Source: Phycicoccus sp. (lineage in GTDB: Bacteria > Actinomycetota > Actinomycetes > Actinomycetales > Dermatophilaceae). From it: a stretch of DNA of 64,000 nt. The stretch lies in contig JAGOME010000001.1 of NCBI GenBank assembly GCA_017993715.1, positions 1 to 64,000 of the forward strand. The letters are read 5' to 3'. How positions within the stretch are numbered: position 1 is the stretch's first letter; each line of letters opens with the position of its first letter. Shown piece after piece: positions 1 through 8,504 of this stretch. Made by a program: the position numbers and the translations under genes. A model generated the notes under the pieces. It saw only the letters and a list, made by a program, of their open reading frames with translations, was not told the origin of the DNA and did no database searches.

Positions 1-410
1 GTGACCGTCTGGCCCGAGATGCTCGAGGTAATCGGGAAGGGCTGCGTCTGCGGCAAGACGACATTCACGGGTGTGAGGCCCGAGTCAAGGACGTCGGTGA
101 AGACCGAAGGTCCACAGGGGACGGTGAGTGAACTGCACGACAGGGTGAGTTGATAGCGGACCAGCGAGCCGACCTCAAATGTGCCCGGTTCAGTGAACCC
201 TGCCCCCTGCACGTCCGCCAGCTTCTTCTGGATATCTGCCTTGGCGGCAGGCTCAGCGGCCACCGCCGCTGTGGGGACCATGACCCCAAGCAGGGTCAGG
301 GCGATGGCCACCACACCCGCAAAGAAGGCGTGAAGCCATCCGCTCGACCCTGCGGCCCCGTGGCCGTTTCCCCGGTGAAGACCGACGTTGCCACGCCTGA
401 TGTCGTTCAT
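1..410 (-). CDS. Secreted surface protein, N-terminal part (partial)
   Basis: An ATG at 408-410 on the minus strand opens a frame that stays open for 136 codons to the window edge, so the C-terminus lies outside. An AGGGAG ribosome-binding site sits 7 nt upstream of the start. The first 27 residues are polar with several Arg and His. Residues about 28-50 form a hydrophobic stretch ending in a small-residue cleavage site (AVAA, about residue 52), which together read as a long signal peptide. The mature part contains a pattern typical of DUF11/isopeptide-type surface repeats (GxxVRYQLTLSC, then FTDVLDSGLTPV). It is probably a cell-wall or extracellular beta-sandwich protein. The domain assignment is from pattern only, and its anchor and full length cannot be seen. 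Confidence 0.75.
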   Translation of the reverse strand, partial: MNDIRRGNVGLHRGNGHGAAGSSGWLHAFFAGVVAIALTLLGVMVPTAAVAAEPAAKADIQKKLADVQGAGFTEPGTFEVGSLVRYQLTLSCSSLTVPCGPSVFTDVLDSGLTPVNVVLPQTQPFPITSSISGQTV

Positions 411-808
411 CCCACTGCTCCCTAAGCCCTACTCCTGCGTGGTCACCCCAAATGGGTGACCTACTCCAGGGGAGAACATAGGAGTATCGCGACGATTGCT
501 TACGTTTCCTTTACCTTTTCAGAGGGCTTTCGAGAAGTTTCATCTAAAGTTGATTAGTCTACCCATCAGATGACGACCTGAATCCCATGCCGTACCTGAG
601 GGCCTACCTATGTAAACGGTTCACGTTCGCCCGATGGCCTGCTAGCCTGCGCCCCAGTGGGGGCTAGGGGATTTCGTAGCGCTCAGGGGCAATCCAGGGG
701 AAAATCATCCTTGGGAGTGCGGTAAGGCGACGGATCACGCGCAATTCACCCCCGGTCCCCCTCCACGCCGGAGTCGTGTCGACCCCGCTGAGCAGAGGAG
801 TCAGTGAG
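411..808. promoter_or_regulatory. Divergent promoter region, AT-richer than its surroundings
   Basis: This stretch separates the surface-protein gene (leftward) from the LuxR gene (rightward) and holds no convincing gene. It is visibly richer in A and T between about 470 and 620 than the flanking coding DNA, as expected of a promoter region. It contains one clear dyad (listed separately) and a CCCCAGTGGGGG hairpin near 651-664. I could not fix -35/-10 boxes with confidence. Confidence 0.5.
441..461. promoter_or_regulatory. Inverted repeat, operator candidate
   Basis: GGTCACCC and GGGTGACC form perfect 8-bp arms around a 5-base spacer. The dyad lies 31-51 bp upstream of the surface-protein start, on the side facing the LuxR gene. 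A natural guess is that the neighbouring LuxR regulator binds here, but that is inference from position only. Confidence 0.45.
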
Positions 809-2860
809 GTGCCCACACAGACGAAGACCGGTCTGTACTCCGCGGAAGCGCTTCAACGCTTGCGGCTGGTTCCTCGCGGATCCCTCGTCTTAATGACTGC
901 CCCCTGGGGCTTCGGCAAGTCGGCGCTCTTGTCGGCCTGGGAGCGGACGCTCGGGGCCTCGGGACTGCTGCGTGTGGCCCTGTCCCCCCAAGACCAACGT
1001 CCGCGGGATGTCCTCCAGCAGCTCGCATCGTCACCTCAGCGCCGATCCGGACACCACAGCGAGCGCGGCCGGGACACCACTCTCGTACGCGCCCTCGGAC
1101 GCCGCGATGCCGTCATCGCCTTCTCCGGTATCGACGCGGTCAGCGACAAGGAGACGGTTGCCCTCATCCACGACTTGGTCATTGACGATCCCCAGGAGCG
1201 CACCATCGTCCTCGTGGGCTCTCACGTGCCCGACTGGGATTGGCCACGAATCCGACGCACCCGCAGGGTGGTCGAACTCGGCCCCACCGACCTGCGCCTC
1301 GATATCGATGACGTCCTGTCGAATCCCGCGGCGCAGCACCTGGAGCGACGGGGCGCGCAGCGACTGGTCCACCTCGTGGGGGGCTGGAGCGCCGGGGTCA
1401 CGGCTGGCCTGGCTCAGGCCGAGCTAGGCGGTCCGGGACGCGACAACGGGCCCGAGATCGATCTCGCTGTCCAGGACTTCGTCCGCCACACCGTCGTTGA
1501 GGCGCTGCCCAAAGAAGCCTTGAGCTCGCTGAGCATCCTGGCTGCCACCGGAGACCTCCCGGCCGCCACGGACGCGCAGCACCTCGACGACGCGATCCCG
1601 CTCGTCATGCCCGGCGAGCGCCCCGGCGCCCCGCCATCCTTGGCACCTGCCCTGCGGGACGTGCTGATCTCTTCGGCGATCGAGCGGGACCCGGACGGGG
1701 CGGCGGCATTCATTGAGTCGGCCATCGACGCGCGCCGCGTCCGCCACGATCCTGTCGGTGTCCTTCGGCTAGCCACGCGGTTCCACCGCAGCGACATTCT
1801 GGTCGACGAGCTGACGGACCATGGCGTTCCCCTCCTCTTCGCGGGCCATTCCGGCGTGGTCGCCGATGCACTCGACGCCATCCCCGTGTCGAACCTGGTC
1901 AGCAGTGCAGCCCTGCTGCATCTGAGCGCCGCCATGAGCGTCCTGCGGAGTTCGGTCGCGGAGGCGGCCCACTGGATGACTCTCGCGGATGCGCTGCGGC
2001 CCGCCTCGACTCCTTACTGGGACACAGGGGGCGAGGGCCCAGCCTCACTCATTCATGCCCTGCTCGAGACCGAGGGCCGCCCCGTCACCGTCCCCGCTGT
2101 CGGTCCCGACGCCGCGGCCATCTGGCAGGGGCTTTCGTCGACGCTGGCGGCACTGGATCTGCTGCGGCAAGGTGACATCGCGCGGGCCGACGGTCTGCTG
2201 GCTGCCGCCAGCCGCTTCACGATCAGCCAACCCGTCGTTGAGCTGCACCGACTGACGGCCCTCGCGCTTGTCCAACGGGCACGAGGCGACGACCGTGAGT
2301 GGGAGGCACGCCTCTCCGACGCCGAGAGATTTCTGGCTCAGGCACGGTTAGAGGCACCGACGCCGCTGCTGCTGCACGCCCAGTTGGCTCTGCGCAGTTT
2401 CCGCCGGCGTGAGCTCGACGCTGCAGAACGTGGCCTGGCGTCGGTGATGGCCGGCTTGCGACTCCCCGGTCCGTGGCTGCGCAGCGTGCGGCTGATCTCG
2501 GGCGTGATGGCTCTGGAGATCGCGGAAGGACTGGGCCAGACCGAGACCGCCGTGCTGATCCGGGTCACGAACTCTCAACTGCTGCGTCTTGAGCCGCCGT
2601 TGCGCTTCCCCCCGCCACTCCTCGGGCGCGAGACCTCCGACCCGACCCCGCTCCCGGCGACCAGCATCCGCCTGAGCCCGGCCGAGCTGCGCATCCTGCA
2701 GCGACTCGCGGGCCCCCACCCCGTCCCCCGGATCGCTGCGGCGCTACACGTCTCGGCGGCAACGGTGCGCAGCCACATCCGCTCGATCTACCGAAAGCTC
2801 GGCGTGAGCACGCGCAGTGACGCCGTCGAGGTGGGGCGACGGCAGGGACTTCTCGACTGA
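809..2860 (+). CDS. LuxR-family regulator with N-terminal ATPase (MalT/LAL-like)
   Basis: This is a large transcriptional regulator of about 683 residues. A P-loop (APWGFGKS) lies near residues 31-38. A long helical middle region follows, as in MalT-type STAND regulators. The last 60 residues are a LuxR helix-turn-helix (LSPAELRILQRLAG, then HVSAATVRSHIRSIYRKLGV). I prefer the GTG at 809 because AGAGGAG at 794-800 lies 8 nt before it. The upstream in-frame GTG at 776 has a GGAG only 2 nt away. Such proteins usually bind an inducer through the middle domain and activate a few nearby genes. The divergent surface-protein gene is the obvious candidate target. The inducer is unknown. Confidence 0.85.
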   Translation: MPTQTKTGLYSAEALQRLRLVPRGSLVLMTAPWGFGKSALLSAWERTLGASGLLRVALSPQDQRPRDVLQQLASSPQRRSGHHSERGRDTTLVRALGRRDAVIAFSGIDAVSDKETVALIHDLVIDDPQERTIVLVGSHVPDWDWPRIRRTRRVVELGPTDLRLDIDDVLSNPAAQHLERRGAQRLVHLVGGWSAGVTAGLAQAELGGPGRDNGPEIDLAVQDFVRHTVVEALPKEALSSLSILAATGDLPAATDAQHLDDAIPLVMPGERPGAPPSLAPALRDVLISSAIERDPDGAAAFIESAIDARRVRHDPVGVLRLATRFHRSDILVDELTDHGVPLLFAGHSGVVADALDAIPVSNLVSSAALLHLSAAMSVLRSSVAEAAHWMTLADALRPASTPYWDTGGEGPASLIHALLETEGRPVTVPAVGPDAAAIWQGLSSTLAALDLLRQGDIARADGLLAAASRFTISQPVVELHRLTALALVQRARGDDREWEARLSDAERFLAQARLEAPTPLLLHAQLALRSFRRRELDAAERGLASVMAGLRLPGPWLRSVRLISGVMALEIAEGLGQTETAVLIRVTNSQLLRLEPPLRFPPPLLGRETSDPTPLPATSIRLSPAELRILQRLAGPHPVPRIAAALHVSAATVRSHIRSIYRKLGVSTRSDAVEVGRRQGLLD

Positions 2861-2911
2861 GCCACGACCGGCCTCGCGTCAACATCTCGGCATCGATGAG
2901 AGCATGACGCC

Positions 2912-3310
2912 ATGACGAACTTCCTCATCAAGACCGGGATCGGCGCAGTCGCCCTTTGGGCCGCCGCCTATGTCGTCTCCGGGTTTCACCTCGCCGACGG
3001 AGCCGTGGACTGGCAACACAAGGCGCTGACCATCGTCCTGGTCGCGCTGCTGTTCGGGGTGGTGAATGCCGTCTTGGGTTCCCTGGCCCGCTTCCTCTCG
3101 TTCCCGGCGATCGTCCTCACGCTGGGGCTATTCACGTTCGTGGTGAACGCCTTCCTGCTCCAGGTCACCGAGTGGCTGGCGCAGCCCTTGGGACTGGACT
3201 TCTCGATCGACGAGTTCTTCTGGGATGCGGTCTTTGCCGCCCTCATCGTCTCTCTCGTCTCCTGGGGCCTGGACCTGGTCCTCCCCGGCGACCGCAGCGA
3301 CCGCGACTGA
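2912..3310 (+). CDS. Phage-holin-4 superfamily (YvlD-like) membrane protein
   Basis: This 132-residue protein has four hydrophobic segments, at roughly residues 5-22, 34-55, 62-84 and 102-122, separated by short loops. Its length and pattern match the Phage_holin_4_2/YvlD family of small integral membrane proteins common in actinobacteria. Despite the family name there is no prophage around it, so a lytic role is unlikely. The start ATG at 2912 follows a weak GAGAGC region. It stands alone between the LuxR gene and the PIG-L deacetylase. Its function is unknown. Confidence 0.8.
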   Translation: MTNFLIKTGIGAVALWAAAYVVSGFHLADGAVDWQHKALTIVLVALLFGVVNAVLGSLARFLSFPAIVLTLGLFTFVVNAFLLQVTEWLAQPLGLDFSIDEFFWDAVFAALIVSLVSWGLDLVLPGDRSDRD

Positions 3311-3483
3311 CCTCTCCCCCGCGCGGCGCCCCCAGATCTCCCTCGGCCAGAGCATCCGCGGGGCGTCGACGTTTCCGGCAGCACCGCTGCGCGCCTCGCT
3401 CCTTGTGCCCATCCTGAGGATCGGTTGCGGATCTCCGAGATCTCAGGTTCCCAGCCGCGCGCCGTCGGGCCAAACTAGTTGCC

Positions 3484-4299
3484 GTGTCAACCATCGTTTT
3501 CGTCCATGCCCACCCAGATGACGAGGCCACCCTCACGGTGGGGACGATGGCGCGCGCCGTTGAGGCCGGTCACGACGTCCATGTGGTGTTCGCGACCGAC
3601 GGAGCCCTCGGGGACACGCCAGAGGACCTTGGCCCTGGCGAACGAGTGGGTGACCGCCGACGCGCCGAGGGTGAGCGCAGCTGTGGATTGATCGGCACCA
3701 CCCAGGTCCACTGGCTGGGTTTCCACGACTCGGGCATGACCGGATGGCCACAGAACTCGGCCGACGGCGCCTTCGCCGCGGCGCCGGTTCTCGACGCCGC
3801 CACCGCCCTCGCGGAGATCCTCGACGCGCACGGCGCGGATGTCGTTGTCGGGTACGACTGGCACGGCAACTACGGCCACCCTGACCACGTCCAAGTCCAC
3901 CGCGTGGTCAGGGTCGCCCGGGAATTGGCCCAGCGTCGCCCCCGCCTGCTTGAGCGGTCCCCCAACCGCGACATGCTCCGCGAGCTCTTTCAGCTCCAGG
4001 CGAGCGCCGGACTCTCTGCGGAGATCAACGCTGACGGCCCGATGGACGACGGCAACCCTATGGGGTCTCCGGAGAGCGAGCTGCGGTGGCAGGTGGACGT
4101 GTCGCCTTACGCGGACCTGCGTCGCGCGTGCTTGCGTGCTCATGCCAGTCAGACCTCGGACGCCGGAGCGATCCTCGCTCTCCCGGATCAGATGTTCCGC
4201 AAGTGGTTCGCCTGGGAGCACTATCGCGAGGACGATCTCGAACAGGCGATGACCGTGGGTTGGCCTTTCGGGGCGGACCCGGAGCCCAGCGCCGACTGA
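3484..4299 (+). CDS. PIG-L/LmbE-type N-acetyl deacetylase
   Basis: This 271-residue protein begins with the family signature HAHPDDE (His10, Asp13 and neighbours), the zinc-binding and catalytic motif of GlcNAc-PI/mycothiol-type deacetylases. A second metal site, GHPDHVQVHR, lies near residues 132-141. The family removes N-acetyl groups from GlcNAc-linked small molecules; MshB and Mca of mycothiol metabolism are members. Nothing adjacent names the substrate, so mycothiol conjugate, a bacillithiol-like compound or an unrelated glycan are all possible. The start is GTG, with a poor ribosome-binding site. The gene is monocistronic, with 170 bp of non-coding DNA on each side. Confidence 0.87.
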   Translation: MSTIVFVHAHPDDEATLTVGTMARAVEAGHDVHVVFATDGALGDTPEDLGPGERVGDRRRAEGERSCGLIGTTQVHWLGFHDSGMTGWPQNSADGAFAAAPVLDAATALAEILDAHGADVVVGYDWHGNYGHPDHVQVHRVVRVARELAQRRPRLLERSPNRDMLRELFQLQASAGLSAEINADGPMDDGNPMGSPESELRWQVDVSPYADLRRACLRAHASQTSDAGAILALPDQMFRKWFAWEHYREDDLEQAMTVGWPFGADPEPSAD

Positions 4300-4322
4300 C
4301 GGCTCGCAGGCACCGGCGGCGG

Positions 4323-4420
4323 CCCGGCATTCGCCAGCCGTGACCGGGCGGCCAGCCCGGCTTTCCCCAGCCGCGGCCCGGCGGCAGCCCGGTATTCCCC
4401 AGCCGTGGCCCTGCGGCCCG
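4323..4420. repeat. Three imperfect ~32-bp tandem copies before galE
   Basis: Copies begin near 4323, 4356 and 4388, each starting CCCGG(C/T)(A/T)TTC followed by CCAGCCG and a GC-rich tail. They fill most of the gap between the deacetylase and galE. The first copy contains the CGGCATTC octamer that is frequent throughout this window, and the other two carry one-base variants of it. Confidence 0.6.
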
Positions 4421-4465
4421 ATCGCCAACCCGGCGGGACCGGCGGGCCCGGCATATAGTCGCCCA

Positions 4466-5485
4466 ATGCGTGTTCTCGTGACCGGCGGAGCCGGCTACAT
4501 CGGGTCCCACACCGTTGTCGTCCTCATCGAAGCCGGGCACGAGGTCGAGATCGCCGACTCGTTCGTCAACGCCAAGCCGACCGTGATCCCTCGCCTGGAG
4601 GAGATCACCGGGACCTCAATCCCGGTGCACCGCCTGGACCTCACCGATGCCGCGGCCACCGACGCATTGTTCGCGACTGGCGGGTATGACGCTGTCATCC
4701 ACTTCGCGGGCTTCAAAGCGGTGGGTGAGAGTGTGGCGCAGCCACTGGAGTACTACGCGAACAACCTCGACAGCACCATGCGCCTCGTCGAAGCCATGCA
4801 GCGCCACGGGGTGCGCCAGCTCGTGTTCTCCAGTTCCGCCACGGTCTACGGCGACCAGGCGGTCGTCCCCTTCCAGGAGAAGTTCCCCACCTCAGCGACC
4901 AGCCCCTATGGCTGGACAAAAGTCATGATCGAGCAGATCTTGCGCGATGTCGCCGTGGCGGACTCGACCTGGCGGATTGCGTTGTTGCGCTACTTCAATC
5001 CGGTGGGGGCGCACGAGTCCGGTCGCATCGGCGAGGACCCCCAGGGCATCCCCAACAACCTGCTGCCATACATCGCCCAGGTCGCTGTCGGCCGCCAGGA
5101 CTACCTGCGGGTTTGGGGCCACGACTACCTGACCCCGGACGGCACCCCCCTGCGCGACTACATCCACGTCATGGATCTGGCCGCCGGCCACGTGGCCGCG
5201 CTCACGACCCTGGGGATGCGCGAGGGGGCGGTGCACACCTGGAACCTCGGCACGGGCCGCGGGACGTCGGTCCTGGAGATGCTCGCGGCATTCTCTCGGG
5301 CGGTGGGGCGCAACCTGCCCTACCGGATGCTGGAGCGACGCCCCGGGGATATCGCCGAGTCGTTCGCCGACCCGACGCTGGCCGAGCGCGAGTTGTCGTG
5401 GCAGGCACGGCGCACCGTCGACGAGATGTGTGCCGACACGTGGCGCTGGCAGTCGGCTAACCCTCAGGGCTACCCCGACGCGTAG
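4466..5485 (+). CDS. galE: UDP-glucose 4-epimerase
   Basis: This 339-residue short-chain dehydrogenase interconverts UDP-glucose and UDP-galactose in the cytoplasm, using bound NAD. The N-terminal nucleotide motif is GGAGYIG at residues 7-13. The catalytic Ser-Thr region is SSSATVYGD, and the Tyr-x-x-x-Lys pair is in SPYGWTK at about residues 146-152. HFAGFKAVGES and YYANN are also GalE hallmarks. I chose ATG 4466 because the NAD motif then sits at the usual position; the open frame upstream only covers repeat DNA. The length matches the family (about 330-340 residues). It supplies galactose precursors for glycans. No operon partners are seen. Confidence 0.95.
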   Translation: MRVLVTGGAGYIGSHTVVVLIEAGHEVEIADSFVNAKPTVIPRLEEITGTSIPVHRLDLTDAAATDALFATGGYDAVIHFAGFKAVGESVAQPLEYYANNLDSTMRLVEAMQRHGVRQLVFSSSATVYGDQAVVPFQEKFPTSATSPYGWTKVMIEQILRDVAVADSTWRIALLRYFNPVGAHESGRIGEDPQGIPNNLLPYIAQVAVGRQDYLRVWGHDYLTPDGTPLRDYIHVMDLAAGHVAALTTLGMREGAVHTWNLGTGRGTSVLEMLAAFSRAVGRNLPYRMLERRPGDIAESFADPTLAERELSWQARRTVDEMCADTWRWQSANPQGYPDA

Positions 5486-5547
5486 CCGCCCCGCCGGCCC
5501 GCCCCCCTCCGTCCGCGTGCCCGCCACACCTGCCCGCCCCGCTTCAC

Positions 5548-5640
5548 GCGGCAAACGAATCGTTTCGATACGACTTTCAGCCGCAGACCCCGCTCGGCAC
5601 CCAACAATTAAACGTTTCGATACGACTTTTTGACCCGCTC
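5548..5640. repeat. Intergenic repeat, two copies left of the DUF559 gene (inverted orientation)
   Basis: Two copies of a short element share the core CGTTTCGATACGACTTT, at about 5568-5584 and 5615-5632. The first copy extends left through GGCAAACGAAT. Each contains small palindromes (AAACGAATCGTTT, ATCGTTTCGAT). The reverse complements of the same element occur at 6740-6826, so the gene between is bracketed by oppositely oriented pairs. No protein-coding content is seen in 5486-5759. Confidence 0.7.
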
Positions 5641-5759
5641 TCCGTTCGAATGCCGCCGCCCGAACCCATCGGGTGCCCGCACGGACCGCATGCCATCCGC
5701 CGACCCGAGCCTGTGGATAACGCCAGCGACGGTTGGCCGCGATCCCGCAGCCTGGACCC

Positions 5760-6713
5760 ATGACCGATCCGGATCGTCGCCCCGCTGTCGATGACGCGCT
5801 CCCCACGCTCAACCTGCACCAGCCGTTCCGGCGGTCGAGCGCCATCGATCACGGCATCAGTGATCGACGCCTGCGCTCCCCCGAGTTCCGCCAGCTCTAC
5901 CGTGGGGTCCACGTCGCGTCTTCCGTGCCTGTCACCCCGACCCTGCGCGCCCGTGCGGCAGTCGCGATCGCGCCGCCCGACTCGGTCCTTTCTCACCAGA
6001 GTGCGGCTCGCCTCTGGGGCGGGGTCGTGCCAGAGGGCGCCGCCGTGCACGTGACGATCCCCATGGGTACGCGATTCACCAGAACAGGCATCCAAGCCCA
6101 CCTCGGCGACGTCCGCACAGATATCGCTGTGCGACAGGGCATTCAGCTCACCAGCGCCACTCGGACCTTCGTCGAACTCGCCCCGCACCTGGGACTCCTG
6201 GACCTGGTCACCCTCGGCGATTCCTTGGTCAAGGCTCGTCAGGTCACCTCAGAACAACTCATTGCTGCCTGCCGGCAGCTGCGCGGTCGGTATGCCGATC
6301 ACGCGCGACGGGCGGCTGGGCTGGTCCGCCCAGGGGCCGCCTCCCCGATGGAGACGCGCGTCCGCCTGCTACTCGTGTTGGCCGGGCTCCCCGAACCCCT
6401 CATCGACCACCAGATCAGTCACCCCGACGGGAGTCTGCAGTACCGGCTCGACCTGTCCTACCCGAAGGTTCGGCTTGCGATCGAGTACGACGGGGCGCAC
6501 CACGACCTCATCGGCCAGCGCGGCCCGGACCTGGTCCGCCGCGAGGACCTCGAGGGACAGGGGTGGGTGTTTGTGGTGATCGTGGCCACGCAACTGCTCG
6601 CCAACCCCGCCGGCGTGCTCGCTCGCGTGGTCGCGGCCATGGGGCGCTGCGGAATGCCGGTCGCCCCTCTGCGGGAGGAATGGCGGCGGCACCTCACCTC
6701 ACGACCCGCGTGA
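5760..6713 (+). CDS. AbiEi-like / DUF559 domain protein
   Basis: This 317-residue protein has two recognisable parts. Residues about 25-140 resemble the type IV antitoxin AbiEi winged-helix region (FRQLYRGVHV, SHQSAARLWG, VTIP). Residues about 200-300 resemble DUF559, a Vsr-like restriction-endonuclease fold (RYRLDLSYPKVRLAIEYDGAHH). The Asp and Glu in LDLSYP and IEYDG would be the metal-binding pair. No cognate AbiEii toxin lies next to it. Members of this family are common orphan genes in Micrococcales, and their function is unknown. I chose ATG 5760 over an upstream TTG at 5733. The gene is bracketed by inverted intergenic repeats, which may mark a mobile or duplicated unit. Confidence 0.75.
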   Translation: MTDPDRRPAVDDALPTLNLHQPFRRSSAIDHGISDRRLRSPEFRQLYRGVHVASSVPVTPTLRARAAVAIAPPDSVLSHQSAARLWGGVVPEGAAVHVTIPMGTRFTRTGIQAHLGDVRTDIAVRQGIQLTSATRTFVELAPHLGLLDLVTLGDSLVKARQVTSEQLIAACRQLRGRYADHARRAAGLVRPGAASPMETRVRLLLVLAGLPEPLIDHQISHPDGSLQYRLDLSYPKVRLAIEYDGAHHDLIGQRGPDLVRREDLEGQGWVFVVIVATQLLANPAGVLARVVAAMGRCGMPVAPLREEWRRHLTSRPA

Positions 6714-6739
6714 CGGCATTCGCCCAGGTCCGCCGTGCC

Positions 6740-6826
6740 AGAGACGAAACTCGTATCGAAACGATTCGTTTGCCGTCCGCCGAGCGGGAACCCCCGCTGA
6801 AACTCGTAGCGAAACGATTTTGCGGC
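6740..6826. repeat. Intergenic repeat, two copies right of the DUF559 gene
   Basis: Two direct copies of GAAACTCGTA(T/G)CGAAACGATT occur at about 6746-6766 and 6800-6820. They are reverse complements of the pair at 5548-5640. The second copy is preceded by GAGCGGGAACCCCCGC, a module that reappears before the 61-bp tandem repeats near 55775. This suggests one wider family of intergenic repeats. Confidence 0.7.
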
Positions 6827-6908
6827 CCGTCGGAGTCGTGCCGCGAGATCGCGAGGAAGGATCCCCACGCTGGTGACTCGCGCCACCTCTGAGACCAAGG
6901 CAAGCCTA

Positions 6909-6924
6909 TGTGCATCAATTCACA
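6909..6924. promoter_or_regulatory. Crp/GlxR-like binding site upstream of cydA
   Basis: TGTGC-ATCAAT-TCACA matches the actinobacterial Crp/GlxR consensus TGTGA-N6-TCACA at nine of ten half-site positions, with the correct spacing. It lies about 100 bp before cydA. Crp control of cydAB is known in mycobacteria, which makes this placement plausible. Binding here is inference. Confidence 0.6.
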
Positions 6925-6955
6925 AGCCTGCCGAGCCGTTCCGCTAAATTCCTGC

Positions 6956-6972
6956 TACTACGCGGCGTAGTA
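6956..6972. promoter_or_regulatory. BlaI/MecI-type operator upstream of cydA
   Basis: TACTACGC-G-GCGTAGTA is a perfect dyad with 8-bp arms. BlaI/MecI/CopY repressors typically recognise TAC(T/A)AC...GT(A/T)GTA dyads. The distal gene of this same operon (13021-13467) encodes such a repressor, so autogenous control of the whole cyd operon is likely. TAGTAT inside the right arm could serve as a -10 box, which would make binding directly repressive. Confidence 0.65.
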
Positions 6973-7025
6973 TCGCCGTCGTCCCACTGAACGTAGGTCA
7001 CCTGCGCCCGCCTCAGGAGCTCGGC

Positions 7026-8483
7026 ATGGATTCGCTGGATCTGGCTCGATGGCAGTTCGCCATCACCACCGTTTATCACTTCCTCTTCGTCCCGATCACC
7101 ATCGGGATGTCCTTCATCGTCGCGATTTTCCACACCATGTGGGTCCGCACGCACCAGGAGCACTGGCTGCGCCTGACGAAGTTCTTCGGCAAGTTGTTCA
7201 TGATCAACTTCGCCCTCGGCCTGGTCACCGGCATCGTCCAGGAGTTCCAGTTCGGGATGAACTGGTCGGACTACAGCCGGTTCGTCGGTGACATCTTCGG
7301 CGCGCCACTGGCCTTTGAGGCCCTGCTCGCCTTCTTCATGGAGTCGACCTTCCTGGGCATCTGGACCTTCGGTTGGGGCCGCATCCCCGAGAAGCTCCAC
7401 GCCGCCTCCATCTGGCTGGTCCACATCGGCACGGTCCTGTCGGCCTACTTCATCCTCGCCGCCAACTCGTTCATGCAGAACCCGGTCGGCTACACGTTCA
7501 ACCCCGAGACTGGTCGCGCCGAGATGGCCGACTTCGCTGCCGTGCTGACCAACAAGGTCCAGCTGGTGACCTTCCCGCACGTCGTCACCTCGGCCTACAT
7601 GACCGGCGGTGCCGTCGTCATGGGCGTGGCCCTGTGGCTGCTCATGAAGCACCGCGACAACACCACCGACGCTCCCATGTACCGCACCGCCACCCGGATC
7701 GGTGCGTGGGTTGCTCTCGTCGCCAGCCTCGGCGTGGTCATCACCGGCGACATCCAGGGCAAGATCATGACCGACGTCCAGCCCATGAAAATGGCTGCGG
7801 CGGAGGCGCTTTACGACACCACCGAAAACGCCCCGTTCTCCGTGCTGTCCATCGGCAACCTCGACGGCACCGAAGCCACCCGCATCATCGAGATCCCCGG
7901 TCTGCTCTCCTTCCTCGCTACCGGCGACTTCGGCGCCGAGGTCGAGGGGATCAATGACCTCAAGCCGCAGGAGGCCGCGCTCGCTGCCAAGGTCACCGAA
8001 CAGTACGGCCCCGAGGTCGGCAAACTCGCCTACGACGAGACCTACACGCCCAACATTCCGTTGTCCTACTGGAGTTTCCGGCTGATGATGGGCCTGGGCT
8101 TCGTGACGATGTTCCTGACGGCATTCACCCTCTGGGCCACCCGCAAGGACAAGATCCCGAGTGCCTCATTCTTCTGGCGGCAGACCGCGATCTGGACCCC
8201 GTTGTTGCCGGTCTTCGCGATCTCGTTCGGCTGGATCTTCACCGAGGTCGGCCGTCAGCCCTGGATCGTCTACGGCCTGATGACGACCACCTACGGCGTC
8301 TCACCATCGGTGTCCGCCGCCGAGGTGCTCATCTCCATGACGGTCTACACGCTGCTGTATGCCGCCCTGGCCGTCGTCGAGGTCAAGCTCTTCCTCACCT
8401 ACGTCCGCCGCGGCGCCGACCCCTTTGTCGACCCGAAACCGGTCGGGGACAGCCAAGATGCTCCCCTCCAGTTCGCCTACTGA
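7026..8483 (+). CDS. cydA: Cytochrome bd oxidase subunit I
   Basis: This 485-residue membrane protein is the haem-bearing subunit of the high-affinity bd-type quinol oxidase, which reduces oxygen to water in the cytoplasmic membrane. His18 in VYHFLFVPITIGMSF is the expected haem b595 ligand. Family signatures include GIVQEFQFGMNWSDYSRFVGD and EVGRQPWIVYGLMTT. About nine hydrophobic segments are visible. An AGGAG ribosome-binding site lies 7 nt before ATG 7026. It is the first gene of cydABDC-blaI-M56; cydB follows after 21 nt. Crp-like and BlaI-like sites lie upstream, consistent with induction under low oxygen or respiratory stress. Confidence 0.97.
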   Translation: MDSLDLARWQFAITTVYHFLFVPITIGMSFIVAIFHTMWVRTHQEHWLRLTKFFGKLFMINFALGLVTGIVQEFQFGMNWSDYSRFVGDIFGAPLAFEALLAFFMESTFLGIWTFGWGRIPEKLHAASIWLVHIGTVLSAYFILAANSFMQNPVGYTFNPETGRAEMADFAAVLTNKVQLVTFPHVVTSAYMTGGAVVMGVALWLLMKHRDNTTDAPMYRTATRIGAWVALVASLGVVITGDIQGKIMTDVQPMKMAAAEALYDTTENAPFSVLSIGNLDGTEATRIIEIPGLLSFLATGDFGAEVEGINDLKPQEAALAAKVTEQYGPEVGKLAYDETYTPNIPLSYWSFRLMMGLGFVTMFLTAFTLWATRKDKIPSASFFWRQTAIWTPLLPVFAISFGWIFTEVGRQPWIVYGLMTTTYGVSPSVSAAEVLISMTVYTLLYAALAVVEVKLFLTYVRRGADPFVDPKPVGDSQDAPLQFAY

Positions 8484-8504
8484 TCACGGGATAGGACGAC
8501 AATC

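Noticed and set aside
2912-3310. Prophage marker (holin name)
   Set aside because: No other phage gene is present; the family is a common housekeeping-type membrane protein.
5760-6713. Complete AbiE toxin-antitoxin system
   Set aside because: No AbiEii nucleotidyltransferase toxin beside it; an orphan AbiEi-like/DUF559 gene is the safer reading.
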